Assembly (NCBI GenBank): GCA_964036045.1
Contig: OZ038400.1
Span: 17,514,950 to 17,578,949 of the forward strand
DNA: 64,000 bases
DNA from: Eutreptiella sp. 'Long Island Sound 2002'
Taxonomy: Eukaryota; Euglenozoa; Euglenophyceae; Eutreptiales; Eutreptiaceae
Direction of reading: 5' to 3'
Shown: in pieces, positions 1-10,057 of the stretch
How the letters are laid out: each line of letters opens with the position of its first letter
Position numbering within the stretch: the first letter of the stretch is position 1
Translations under genes and position numbers: made by a program
Notes under the pieces: model-generated
The model's database searches: none
Seen by the model: only the letters and a program-made list of their open reading frames with translations
Told to the model about the DNA's origin: nothing

Positions 1-887
1 ACCACGCTGAGCATACTCCCCCATCCGGGTTTCCCAATAGGCGTCTTGCGCCCCAGAGGCACGTAGATGGCCTCATCAGGCAAACGTACAGAGCTGATAG
101 TCAGCCTGTCAAGGAGGTTTCGCCAGTACTCGTTGCCCCCATGGGCTCCCCAATCGGGGGAACACAGGACCATACGGGAACGTTCCAAGGCCACCTTGGT
201 CAGCACCTTCCCCAGTTCACGGAATCTGGGGTTCCCGTAGGCCATCCCGAAAGAGGGCCAGTAAAATTTGTAGCTGCAGTTCTTCCCCTTGCTGCAGTAA
301 AGGTCCAGTACATGTTGCTTGTCGCTGGCGAACAACTCCACACTCAGGTCTTCTCGAGAGTAACCCAACTCCTTCAGACCTTGGTCTAGGACTTCCCCCA
401 ATAGTTGATAGTCCTCAGTTTAGGAGGCCGCCATCATGTTAGAGGGCTCCTCCTTCGATAGCCTCAGGTAACTCGAGGTATGTTCCGACTGCTCCAGTGG
501 CACAGACTCTCTGCCACTGCCGTGGTCCACGTAGGGGAGGTAGGGCGCTTGCAGCGTCAGGGATTGTATCTGGGAGTGCTGCACGAAGAAGTCAGTCCCC
601 AGTACAAAGTCGAAGGCATCAGTGTCCATCACATAGAACCGATGGGCGATAGTCCTGGAGCCAATAGGTACCTCCACTTCAGAGTCCCCGCAGCTGTGCA
701 CCACATGTCCATCCCCCATGCGTATAGCGGCGGTGGTCATGGTGTTCTTCAGGCTCCCACAAGGTAAAATTTTCTTGGCCACTATAGATATTGTGGCGCC
801 AGTATCTAGTACCCCCAGGTATTCACGTCCCCCTAGTCGGATACGTACCCAAAACACCAGGTCTTGGGTGCCACCAGAGCGTCCCCG
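1..887 (-). pseudogene. pol: Element C pol, 5' part (protease and MT-like domain), cut by window edge
   Basis: The frame is open immediately after the gag TGA (888-890) and continues gag without a frame change. It encodes a retropepsin with the active-site motif DTGAT and then the start of the domain shared with A and B. In this arm a TAA at 420-422 breaks the frame; the right arm has AAA (Lys) there, so the nonsense change is private to this copy. After it the frame continues with the ELFAS motif and the degenerate NPRF motif to the window edge. Reverse transcriptase, RNase H and integrase of this copy lie outside the window. Family assignment is firm by identity to 55769-56655. Confidence 0.85.
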
Positions 888-3014
888 TCAGAACTCCGCG
901 GGACAGGTCACCTCGAACCCCTTGTTCCGCAATTTGCGTGCCATCCTCATGAAACGGCTCCTCTTCTTAGCGTTGCCGTCGTCACCACCTTCATGCTCAC
1001 GCTTGGCTCCTTGTTCTTGCTGGGCCTGCATCTGTGAGCGTGTGGTAGGACCAGTCTGCCCTCCAGAGGGCTCGGAGTTCCCCCCTGGATTAGGGTTGGG
1101 GTTGCCTCCGTTCTTGTCCTTGTTCTTATTGTCGGGCTGGCGGTTAGCGCCTCCTCCTCGTCCACCTTGACCCTTGTCTTGACCACCTTGACCACGTCCT
1201 TTCGACTTGCCCTTGCCGGAGTCGTTGCCTTTGGCCTTGCCTCCACCTTTGCCTGAGCCTTTGCCAGGATCTTCCCCCTTAAGCTTCGCCGATAGGCGTT
1301 GCTTATGGTAGCACTCATCCTCGTAGTGCTTCCGCTTACCGCAGAATGCACACGTGATGGTGCAGCGGTAATGATCCGGCAGCTTCGCTTTGGCGCCGGT
1401 GTTCTTCTCCTGCTGCTTCCCCTGGACGACAAAGCAGTCTCGCTGCTCGCAGTCAGAGGCGTGCTGCAGGTGGCCCTGCTCGTCTCTGGCATCACACCAG
1501 AATAGCTCCTTCACGTTCTCCATGGTACGGGCGTGGGCGTGTTTGGGGGTAGTCCCCTGCCCAGGTCGGGACCCTTGGTACCCTTTGCCTCCCGAACCTC
1601 CACCACCAGGACGGTAGTGGTTCAGGTGCTGGCCGCTCTCCTTCTCCAGCGCCATCTCCAGGAGCAGCACGCATAGATCCTCGTAGCGGAGGGATCTAGC
1701 CTTGCGCTCAGCCGTCAAACGGCACTCGTCCCATAGCTCTCGGGGGAACTTGGCGCACAACCAGAACAGCAGGTCATCGCTGCTGTAGGAACCGGGCGTC
1801 AGTCGTCCAGCCCAGTGATCCAGGTCAGCCAACAGCTCGGAGACCCTGCCAGGTTTGGGGTTGTTGGGCAGCACGGGCAGGTTCTGGATCTCGGCCCTGA
1901 TGGAGAGGTCCGTCTCGTAGGTCGGGTACTGCCTCTCCAGGGCCACCAACACATCGGCAAAGGTGGCGGAGTTAGTCACGATCTGCCTGACCTGCTTCTC
2001 CAGGTACTTGGTCTTGCAGCACTGCAGGAGCAGATCGCACTTCACTCGCCCACTCGCGTGGGTTTGGCCGGTCAGTCGTAGGAACCGGCCAAAGTTCTCA
2101 GCGAACTCGCTGAGGTCCTTGCCTGTGAACTCAGGCAGGTTGACCACTATCTTGGAGGTGGCAATAGCCTTCGCCTCCTGAGCTCGGCGTCCTTCAGGGC
2201 GTCGGGTCTTCTTCTTCTTCTTCTTCTTCTTCTTACCCTTGGGGTCCTCGGGGTCCTCAGGGTCATCGTCATCTGAGGGCGAAGAAGAATCCATCGACGG
2301 CGGCTCGTCATCGGTGGGGTCTCCGCCAAGATCACTAGAGCCATAAGGCTCTACGTCCACCATAGCCCTTAAGGCTGTTAGCCCCAGCTGGTCCAGCTCG
2401 GCCCTCGTCGAGTTCGTCACATGGCTGTAGGGCGGCTGGGCCGTTCTCGGGACGAATGGACTTCTAGGTATTGCTGCAGGAGTCGGCATCGGTCGGCTCC
2501 TCAGGCTCCCCAGGGTATTTGTCAACCCTGCCGCCAGGTGGTTAGCCTGTACTCGGTGGGGTGACATTCCCGCCGTCGTAGGTGACGCATGGGGCGGGAT
2601 CATCAGGGGCTCCAGCTTCTCACGGATCTCTTGAGTGAGGTCGCCCACGATTTTTGAAGTGGCTCCTCGGAGCACCTCGTTGATCTTCGACCGCGTCAGG
2701 GACCTGTTGGAGGATCTTCCCGATCCTCTACTCCTGCCTCCCAGAGACTCTGGTCCTCTCCTCAACCCACTCAAGGGTGCATACCCAGGTGCATACCCAG
2801 GAGCATACCCAGGAACATCCATATAGGTTCCAGTGGCGTGGAGTGGATGGGGATGGTCAGCCGCATACCATCGCGGCGCAGAGCTGGAAGCCACCGGCTC
2901 ACTGGCAGTAGTTGCCTCATGGAGCGCAGCGGTAGATTTCAAGACCTCAGAGTCTTGTTTCGGCCAGTACTCAGAATTTTCAAACCTCTCATTTTGAATC
3001 TCCTGCAGTCCCAT
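888..3014 (-). CDS. gag: Element C Gag polyprotein (left copy)
   Basis: This is the structural protein of an LTR retrotransposon, mirror of 53642-55768, 708 residues from the ATG at 3014. The Gag sequence is identical to the right copy; the two base differences (1017, 1128) are silent. The ATG lies inside the adjacent LTR (2936-3441). The frame is also open upstream, but without an earlier ATG. The gene ends in TGA (888-890), followed in frame by pol. Domains and peculiarities are described under the right copy. Confidence 0.88.
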   Translation of the reverse strand: MGLQEIQNERFENSEYWPKQDSEVLKSTAALHEATTASEPVASSSAPRWYAADHPHPLHATGTYMDVPGYAPGYAPGYAPLSGLRRGPESLGGRSRGSGRSSNRSLTRSKINEVLRGATSKIVGDLTQEIREKLEPLMIPPHASPTTAGMSPHRVQANHLAAGLTNTLGSLRSRPMPTPAAIPRSPFVPRTAQPPYSHVTNSTRAELDQLGLTALRAMVDVEPYGSSDLGGDPTDDEPPSMDSSSPSDDDDPEDPEDPKGKKKKKKKKKTRRPEGRRAQEAKAIATSKIVVNLPEFTGKDLSEFAENFGRFLRLTGQTHASGRVKCDLLLQCCKTKYLEKQVRQIVTNSATFADVLVALERQYPTYETDLSIRAEIQNLPVLPNNPKPGRVSELLADLDHWAGRLTPGSYSSDDLLFWLCAKFPRELWDECRLTAERKARSLRYEDLCVLLLEMALEKESGQHLNHYRPGGGGSGGKGYQGSRPGQGTTPKHAHARTMENVKELFWCDARDEQGHLQHASDCEQRDCFVVQGKQQEKNTGAKAKLPDHYRCTITCAFCGKRKHYEDECYHKQRLSAKLKGEDPGKGSGKGGGKAKGNDSGKGKSKGRGQGGQDKGQGGRGGGANRQPDNKNKDKNGGNPNPNPGGNSEPSGGQTGPTTRSQMQAQQEQGAKREHEGGDDGNAKKRSRFMRMARKLRNKGFEVTCPAEF

Positions 3015-3441
3015 TTTGAAAACCTTGAAACGACGCCCTTCTTGTAATTGCCGCACGCAATAAATCAAATGAGTCGATCAATCTTGACTTGGTGATACGG
3101 AGTGATTCAACAGATAAGCCGTTTCATGGCCTAAACAATAATGGACGCTCAGCACAATACATACACTGTAAACATGCTAAAATCCTACAAAATCAGATCT
3201 TTTTATAATAAAAATCAGTGCTTCTCAGAAAGAAAACAATGCACAAATTAGTGCGCACGCGTGCCCTGCAGTGCCCAAAAAGCGGCATCTGCGACGCACC
3301 ACAGCACATACCTTATATGGGGCTATGTCATGCACAACACACAAAATTTAAACATAATTCCTGTAATCCTGACCCTGCCAACTGCAGAGGTCCACAGAAG
3401 AAATCAACCTTGTCCTGTCCTGTCCTGAGCTGCCCTTTACA
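2936..3441 (-). repeat. LTR2, shared by the non-autonomous element and element C (left copy)
   Basis: Mirror of 53215-53720. It is a 506-bp direct repeat of 5539-6044 with one substitution seen. Read on the minus strand it starts TGTAAAGGG directly after a polypurine tract, as a 3' LTR does. It also contains the gag ATG of element C, as a 5' LTR would. Confidence 0.85.
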
Positions 3442-4438
3442 CTCCCCCCCCAAGCCCACACATACCCTGATGTGTGGCTGAGACCCCAAAACAAAAGGGT
3501 GCGAAGGGTTTTACCATAGGGGTGGGAAAAGCTCAGACAGAGCTGGGTGGGTGTAAAACGCAAGCACCCAAAAGGCTGCCTTGCATGTTTACACTCCCCC
3601 CCCAGGCTCAGCACTCCCCAAATGAGTTGCTGACCCGAGAAAAAAAAATAGCAAAACATGCAGGCTTTAACCTACAATAATATACAGATTATTGTCTGTG
3701 ATCTGGCTATTTCTACCCATTCCAGGTAAAACCAGCTACTATCTATGTGCAGATCATGCTAGTGGAATACCACTGGTACCATAGATAGTTTTACCCTCCT
3801 GAAAGGGATTTCTGTCACAAAACAGTGCCCTAAGGGAGTGGTGAGGTGGTGCTTCAACCTATACCCAGTCAAACTCTCCAAAGGGTGTAAAACCTGATAA
3901 GTGCTCATGGCACACAGCCTGAAGTGCTCATGGCACGGGAAAAACATAGTATAAAAATACTGAAACAAAACCCCTGCTTTTTCCCAACAAAAGCAGAAAA
4001 ACCAAAAAGAAAACCACTCTGCTTTTTCTCCAAGACAGAAGCAGTTGAAAAACAAAAAAAGACACACTGCTCACAAGCAGGCAGGTGCACAGCAAAACAA
4101 AAATGAAAAAACTGAGTAAACCAGAGTTCACTCAAAGTGTCAAGCAGGGTGTACCCCACCACTGCTCATTGCAGATTCAAAATAGCATCTACAACGCAAA
4201 AGAAAGCAAAGGCACATGTCAGTGCCAGCAAACAAGGCGCTTGGCGCCCACGAAGAGGTCAAAAAAGACCTCGTTGACATACTGAAAATGTACATGCCAG
4301 CGAATCCAAATCAGATCCCTGCATATATGCAGCCCAAAAGGCTGTACACTGTGCAAAGCACAGTTGTTCACACAAAGCATAAGAAGGCGCTCGCAGCGCC
4401 AAAAGCTGTCAAAGTTGAGCGCTGTCAACGCCAACTCC
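3442..4438 (-). other. 3' non-coding region of the non-autonomous element, with two polypurine tracts (left copy)
   Basis: There is no supportable gene. On the minus strand it contains a T-rich, low-complexity stretch with repeated AAAAGCAG motifs. It has two similar polypurine tracts, at 3442-3455 and 3594-3603, each a run of Gs followed by AG and then TGTAAA. Only the first abuts the LTR. The second looks like a relic or duplicate of the LTR boundary. Confidence 0.6.
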
Positions 4439-5617
4439 TTACGAGAAAGGATTATTCTTGTCCTCGCATCTTCGTGGTTGTACAGCTTGGCCCCACGTCT
4501 CGCGTGGTGGGCACGCTGCCACTTGTGAACTGGATCTCCTGCCCTGATACAGCCAAGTCCACTTTTTAGGTCCCACCATTGTCTCAAAAAGCTCGAGCAG
4601 CTTGACGGCTGCATGGCGCCGCTGCACAGCACGTCCTGCTCTTTGGCCGCGCCACCGTTTACTCGCACTTTCCGTGTTCGGGTACCTGCTTGTTTGATTC
4701 GCGGTTCCTTGTAGGTTACGTTCATTTGCTTGGTCTCGTTCTTGATGACTTCGACTCCACGCGTCAAAATTATCCAAACTCGCTTGTAACTCGTCCGTTC
4801 GGCACTCAGTCACTTGGGATTCGTTCTGCCGGCGCTTCGTCACACTTGAAACGGGCCTTGGTTCTTGCTTCTCGACGAACTTGTTCCATTTGTTCGTTCT
4901 GACGGACACAGAGGGCGAACAGTTACCCAACAGTTCCACAACTCGTCGGAGGTCACTTAAGGATCGCTTCAAGGAATTTTCCAACGAGGTCTCGAACTTC
5001 GCCAACACACCTGAGTACTCAGACGCTTTGTCCTTGTTCGGCGGCGCATTCGATTTTGCGGTGTTCTTCTTTGGCGTTGCCTTGCTGGAATCCGCCAGCT
5101 CCTTCAATGAGCGCTTCCCTGGCTCCTTCAGTTCGTTCGGCGGCGTACTTGTCTGCCCCGAATTCAACGAAGGCTGGAACAACCGGCAATAGAGCTTTTG
5201 AAAAACGTGGCCAAAGTTCGCGTACCTCTTCGCGCAGATGACTTGTTGCTCATACCTGAGACTTTGCCTTATTCGTTCTTCCTGTGCGACGAGTCGTTGT
5301 ACTGCTGTGATGGCGGCGGCTTCAGCACATCGTGGCACTTCTGTTACTCCACTTGAAAGGCGCTGCGGCGGCCGTGTTGTCCTGGGCGGGGCTGGCGCTG
5401 GTCTGGACGGCGCCTTGATGGTGTCTTGATTGACGGCTCGGCCGGGCCGTAGACTCCTGTGATTGCACTCCTCACTCTTATTGATCTCATCTGCAGCTAC
5501 AGGCAAAGGCAAAGAAACGTCGTGTTTATCTGTTGAATATTTCAAGACCTCCGAGTCTTGTTTCGGCCAGTACTCAGAATTTTCAAACCTCTCATTTTGA
5601 ATCTCCTGCAGTCCCAT
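4439..5617 (-). CDS. Basic protein of the non-autonomous LTR element (left copy)
   Basis: Mirror of 51039-52217 and identical in the translations compared. It is 392 residues from the ATG at 5617, which lies inside LTR1, and ends at 4439. It has no protease, reverse transcriptase or integrase motif. See the right copy for a description. Confidence 0.6.
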   Translation of the reverse strand: MGLQEIQNERFENSEYWPKQDSEVLKYSTDKHDVSLPLPVAADEINKSEECNHRSLRPGRAVNQDTIKAPSRPAPAPPRTTRPPQRLSSGVTEVPRCAEAAAITAVQRLVAQEERIRQSLRYEQQVICAKRYANFGHVFQKLYCRLFQPSLNSGQTSTPPNELKEPGKRSLKELADSSKATPKKNTAKSNAPPNKDKASEYSGVLAKFETSLENSLKRSLSDLRRVVELLGNCSPSVSVRTNKWNKFVEKQEPRPVSSVTKRRQNESQVTECRTDELQASLDNFDAWSRSHQERDQANERNLQGTANQTSRYPNTESASKRWRGQRAGRAVQRRHAAVKLLELFETMVGPKKWTWLYQGRRSSSQVAACPPRETWGQAVQPRRCEDKNNPFS

Positions 5618-6044
5618 TTTGAAAACCTTGAAACGACGCCCTTCTTGTAATTGCCGCACGCAATAAATCAAATGAGTCGATCAATCTTGACTTGGTGATA
5701 CGGAGTGATTCAACAGATAAGCCGTTTCATGGCCTAAACAATAATGGACGCTCAGCACAATACATACACTGTAAACATGCTAAAATCCTACAAAATCAGA
5801 TCTTTTTATAATAAAAATCAGTGCTTCTCAGAAAGAAAACAATGCACAAATTAGTGCGCACGCGTGCCCTGCAGTGCCCAAAAAGCGGCATCTGCGACGC
5901 ACCACAGCACATACCTTATATGGGGCTATGTCATGCACAACACACAAAATTTAAACATAATTCCTGTAATCCTGACCCTGCCAACTGCAGAGGTCCACAG
6001 AAGAAATCAACCTTGTCCTGTCCTGTCCTGAGCTGCCCTTTACA
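5539..6044 (-). repeat. LTR1, 5' LTR of the non-autonomous element (left copy)
   Basis: Mirror of 50612-51117 and direct repeat of 2936-3441. The repeats differ by one base (GACTCGGAG against GACTCTGAG near the inner end). The shared stretch stops at CTTGAAAT, not at a canonical CA, so the exact inner LTR end is uncertain. Confidence 0.85.
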
Positions 6045-6486
6045 GTGGGCCCATACCATAGGCGGGGTAGGGAGGCATGCCAGTAAAGCCTGTGCCCTCT
6101 GCCATAGGCGGGTTGGTTGTGGAAGTGGATGTTGCGGCGGCTGGGAGTGTGGTGGTTATGGGAGAGGGTGATGCATGGAGGCCAGAAGCGCTTGGTGCGC
6201 CTTCGAAGGTAGGGACATCCGTCGGGTCTTGCCCTTGCTCCTCTCCTTCGTCTGCTCCGTCTCCAGCATCCTTCTCGCTCTCTCTCTTCCTCTTTGCAGG
6301 CTGCGCCACCACCTCTTCGACGGACAGGGCCCCGAAGGCCGTCTGGAGTCCGTCCAGGGAATCCTCAGCTGCATCCACTGGCCCATGTAAGGGCTCCGCC
6401 GAAGGTACAGCGCCAGGTGCCGGCATTGCCGGTGCCTCAGGCGCTGGCGCTGTCTTCACATCAGCGTCCTCCTTTCCTGGATCCAT
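6040..6486 (-). CDS. 148-codon open frame truncated by LTR1 (left copy)
   Basis: Mirror of 50170-50616. It starts with ATG at 6486, and its stop is supplied by the first bases of LTR1, so the natural C-terminus is probably lost. One silent difference from the right copy lies at 6247. It is unrecognised; features are described under the right copy. Confidence 0.4.
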   Translation of the reverse strand: MDPGKEDADVKTAPAPEAPAMPAPGAVPSAEPLHGPVDAAEDSLDGLQTAFGALSVEEVVAQPAKRKRESEKDAGDGADEGEEQGQDPTDVPTFEGAPSASGLHASPSPITTTLPAAATSTSTTNPPMAEGTGFTGMPPYPAYGMGPL

Positions 6487-6586
6487 CTTCTTTCACCCTT
6501 CAGCTTATATTTGCCCGTACTCGGCGCACTGGATGTACGGCACGGGGATGCTGCCCGTGCGCAGAGACAGGCTGCCTCTTGCTACC

Positions 6587-7385
6587 AGAAAAGTTTATAG
6601 TGTTTTCAGCACTGTGTTTTTGCTTCTCCTGCTGCTTGCTGTTGCTGTAGGGTGTCCTGCTGCTTGTTTTGGGAGATGAAAAGCTTTTGTTTGTTGTAAT
6701 ACAGTAAAGCCAAGTCAATCCAGGATAGCCCAAGCCAGAAGTGTGCAAGGAGAAGAGAATTCAGGATCAAAGCATGAAGGGCTGCAGTGTAGACAGTGAA
6801 AGATGATTGGATATTCACAGGAACTGCAACTCAGGTCACAAATGAATGCATATTCACAAAGATAGCTGAAATGTTTTAGGAAAAGAGTTAGAAAACTGCC
6901 CCATGGTCACTCTCTCTCCATAGTGCCATCTCAGGAGATGTGCACTCTTTGTTTTGGGTCCCATATGTGCTGAGGTGGCAGGGCATGTGGCGATGAGGTC
7001 ACTGCCATGTCACATGGGATCTTCCTACTTAGCTAGGCTGACCAGGAATTGAACCCAGGACCTCTCAAAAGGAGGTGTCCAGCCCCCTAGGGTGTATACC
7101 ACTAGGGCAGATAAGTATTCATGGAAAAACATAGATAAATCCATAGGCTCTTCCTTAGATATGTCAGTGCTCAGTCAACTCAGGAAAAGATGTTTTACTT
7201 CACATTGAAAGGGGATTAAGGGGTCCACTCCATGTCCTGATTGGGTGTTTGGTTCCATAGGTCAAAATGTGTTATCACCACTTTTGGTGGGACCAATACT
7301 AAGATAAAAATGCATGGATGCTCAGTGCATCTCTAATACAACTAGAGTATGTCCCAAAGCATTGGAAAAGCACTTTTTCTTACTC
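6587..7385 (-). repeat. Repeat X, copy 1 (799 bp)
   Basis: It aligns over exactly 799 bp with 60760-61558 at a few percent divergence by eye. Both ends are sharp: the outer end is AGAAAAGTTTATAG on the plus strand and the inner end is CTTTTTCTTACTC. On the minus strand it begins with GTAAGAAAAAG, like an intron 5' end, and contains a tRNA-like module (7035-7113). The last codons of the unidentified frame at 7322-8134 lie in it. No reverse transcriptase or clear terminal inverted repeat is visible. Confidence 0.8.
7035..7113 (-). repeat. tRNA-like (SINE head) module in repeat X, copy 1
   Basis: On the minus strand the sequence shows an A-box-like TGCCCTAGTGG and a B-box-like GGTTCAATTCC, spaced as in a tRNA gene. 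This is the pattern of an RNA polymerase III internal promoter. The acceptor stem does not pair convincingly, so I read it as a tRNA-derived SINE head and not a functional tRNA gene. Confidence 0.5.
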
Positions 7386-8134
7386 ATAGCGTCGGGGATG
7401 GACTTTTGTTTGCGGTATTCTTGAATACGCACAAAAAGGTCGGTAGTGGCGGCAAAAGTTCTATCAACAATTGAATCCAAAACAACGTCGGATGGGGTTG
7501 CTTGTGGGTCAACAAGTTTGGGGTCAATCACGGCCAACATACGCAAAATGTTAAGAGTGGCATTCTCCCCACTTTTATGCACTTTATCCACGGCAACATT
7601 GCCATCGCGCCTATGATTCTTGCATGCTGCATCATGCGGAATCCCTTTAAAAAATGGAATATCCTTTAAAAGCCGTTTACGGTCTTCAAATTCCAATTGA
7701 ACCTTCATGTTATCCCAAATGTTTTGAAAGCTCTCAGATAATTCCAATTCTTCAATGGACCATGGTAACGTAGGAGTAGGGGCACCGGCACTAAGCGCAT
7801 CGCACAAAGCAAACGCATCGCACAAACCTGCTTGTTTCACATTCCCGTCCAATACTTTTGGTAGGGAATTTAAACGCCAATGCAACGCAAGTGCAACCAA
7901 AATAACGTCACGATACACATCGAATCTTGTTGACAAGACCCCCACCTTGGACATGTCAAATATCAGCCGGGACAAATTTCCTTGTCCATATCCGGCACCA
8001 GACCAGTGACCACCACCTTGAATGATATTACCTTGTAACCCTTCGGGGGCAATAGCTACCAAGGGAACCAGATCTGCCAAAAATAATTTCCAGGCGTGGT
8101 CCAGCGTGCCCTGGTCACCAGAAAATAAATCGGC
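7322..8134 (-). CDS. Unidentified 270-codon open frame, possible internal exon (left copy)
   Basis: Mirror of 48522-49334. On the minus strand the frame opens directly after a pyrimidine-rich stretch ending CTCCTAG, which resembles a 3' splice site. It runs to a TGA at 7322-7324 inside repeat X. There is no early ATG. See the right copy for details. Confidence 0.45.
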   Translation of the reverse strand, partial: ADLFSGDQGTLDHAWKLFLADLVPLVAIAPEGLQGNIIQGGGHWSGAGYGQGNLSRLIFDMSKVGVLSTRFDVYRDVILVALALHWRLNSLPKVLDGNVKQAGLCDAFALCDALSAGAPTPTLPWSIEELELSESFQNIWDNMKVQLEFEDRKRLLKDIPFFKGIPHDAACKNHRRDGNVAVDKVHKSGENATLNILRMLAVIDPKLVDPQATPSDVVLDSIVDRTFAATTDLFVRIQEYRKQKSIPDAMSKKKCFSNALGHTLVVLEMH

Positions 8135-9153
8135 CTAGGAGTTGAAAGGGATGGGGTTCATCACTGCCATTTCTTCAATAATTCTAAATAAATTTCTTCT
8201 GTGATTTGAGAAAGATGTCCTTGAATTATGCCCTAGATATTTTGATGTATTCCTGCAGGTTTTGTAGTTGAAAACCCCAACCAAAGCAGCAAGTAGAGCA
8301 AGGACAGGATGTGGATCGAATCAATGATTGGTTTTGGAATCCAATGTAACACAGAAGGGCTGCATATAGACAAAGCAGGTTTATACACATAGATTCAATC
8401 ACAAATGGATAATACAAAAGATTTTATATGAAAATTGGTCTGACTCCTGCCTCAGAGATTGCATTAGGCACTTCATGTGCACTCTTTTGGGTGAAATGGT
8501 GCTGGTTAGGGATGTGGGGCATAGATGTCAGGACCACACAGAAAATGACTTGGCCAAGCAACTGAATTCAGAAACAGTTACAAAGTAGGACCACAATAAG
8601 TGGTAGAAACAATTGAGTATAGGGGTCTTGGGGTGGGAGACCACTAGGCTTAACCTCCAAGGCCTAAAGCATGAAATGCCTGTTTTATTTCGGTATATCC
8701 TCCATGAAGGAAGGTACCTCCGCTCAGTTGAGTGGTAGGGGTGAACTTCATGGGGGGCTAGGGTCACAACCCTAGTTACTTTGAGAAAGTGTACTTTAGG
8801 CTACAAAAGAGAGATAAAAACACTTAAGTTTGTCTTAGCATCAACAAAAGGGTTTTAAGGGGGGCTTGGCCTGGATCAAGCCCTCCAAGAAAGACATGGC
8901 AGTGACTTTTTCTTACTTCCCCCTGGAGTACTAGTTAGCTAAGCTAGTAGGACCAAGGAAAAAGGCTCAAATATTCCCAAAATTACCTCAGAAAATGCAT
9001 TAAACTTACCAAAAACATCCTCATCACTTCATAGAAGCCTATCACACTGTAGGTACCCTTGAAAAACAGTGTAATGTACCGTGAATGATGTCCCTTCGAT
9101 GGGGCATTCCTCAAAAGTCGCCGGCGTGCGACGAAAACTTTTGGAAAAAGTTT
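8135..9153. other. No supportable gene; degenerate X-like sequence
   Basis: I see no coding region. Between about 8225 and 8560 (minus strand) the order of short motifs resembles the 3' half of repeat X: a CCCACAT/GCCACAT region, AGAGTGCACAT, and GCAGCCCTT. This suggests an old, diverged relative. A minus-strand GTAAGAAAAAGT near 8910 also resembles the start of X. Confidence 0.35.
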
Positions 9154-9220
9154 GGGGGTAGTGGGGTTTGAACCCAGGACTCCCTCCCTAGAGCACACAT
9201 GCTTGCCCACTAGGGTACAG
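9154..9220 (-). repeat. tRNA-like SINE head (left copy)
   Basis: The minus strand reads TACCCTAGTGGGCA (A-box-like), then GGGTTCAAACCCC (B-box-like, also a T-arm-like stem). It is related in order to the module inside repeat X but clearly diverged. A genuine tRNA is unlikely because the ends do not form an acceptor stem. Confidence 0.45.
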
Positions 9221-10057
9221 TCGAACGTTCTAATGCGGACGGCTATCGCTGTATAAACAGCATTTTAGTATACGTCCTGACCAAGGGCCAGGGCGGAGCA
9301 ATACTCCCAATGGAGGACACAAACCCCCAGGAGCTGGAAAAAATAGAAAATGTAACCAGCAGGGAGTGATTCCTGCGGTTTAGCAGAAGGGGTTGCGATT
9401 TAGCAAGTGAAATCGCTGAAAATCGACGAAACCACGTGGGAAATCGTCATTTTTACACATAACTCAAAGTCGCAGACAAGCGCAAAGGAAGCGGACTCCA
9501 AGAAAAGGGTTGCGCAAGCGTAAACGGCTTTTGGAAAAGAAGGTATGTTTAAAGTTTTAAAGGAAATTTTTGCACAGTTGCATCAAAATTTTTATAAACT
9601 TCAGAGTCAAGTATTGAAATTCAGCCCACACCACAGAGCAGGTCAACAACCCATCTCTCAGGTATGTCAGTGTCACCTCACACTCACGCATTGCGTTCGT
9701 GTTGGTTGTTTCGTCAAAACGTTAGGGTTGTCAACGCTGTGCTCGTTGGGGGGTCGGGTGTTCTTCTCTCGTGCTCTGCACAGGTAAAAACAGGAATGAA
9801 AGGTATGTGATGCGAATGGAGCGCGCAGCACGCACGTAGGGTTAGAATATGCGCTGTGCTGGCGATGCATGTGCCTAATCGAGGCATCCACACGCTGTGA
9901 CGCTTTACCTGTACCCCAAATTCACCCTTGTTTTCGTCTTCACAGGTAAGTAAAGAAAGCGTTTGTTCGTGTGCGGCCGTGGCGTTAAAGTAGGATTGCT
10001 TAAAACGCTTAGGCTTGTTTTGTGTTCGTTTCAATTCGGCATTCACACGATGCATGG
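9221..10057. other. No supportable gene; splice-like sites only
   Basis: No coding frame is convincing. The plus strand has several CAG|GT sites (near 9661, 9782 and 9942; the last is CAG|GTAAGT). The minus strand has a consensus donor CAG|GTAAAG and a pyrimidine-rich acceptor ending GTGCAG, 133 bp apart. Joining the obvious frame across that pair meets a stop after about 14 codons. I therefore do not call a gene. Confidence 0.3.

Noticed and set aside
6587-7385. Repeat X as a DNA transposon with terminal inverted repeats
   Set aside because: The two ends share only short AGAAAA-type similarity and no target duplication is visible.
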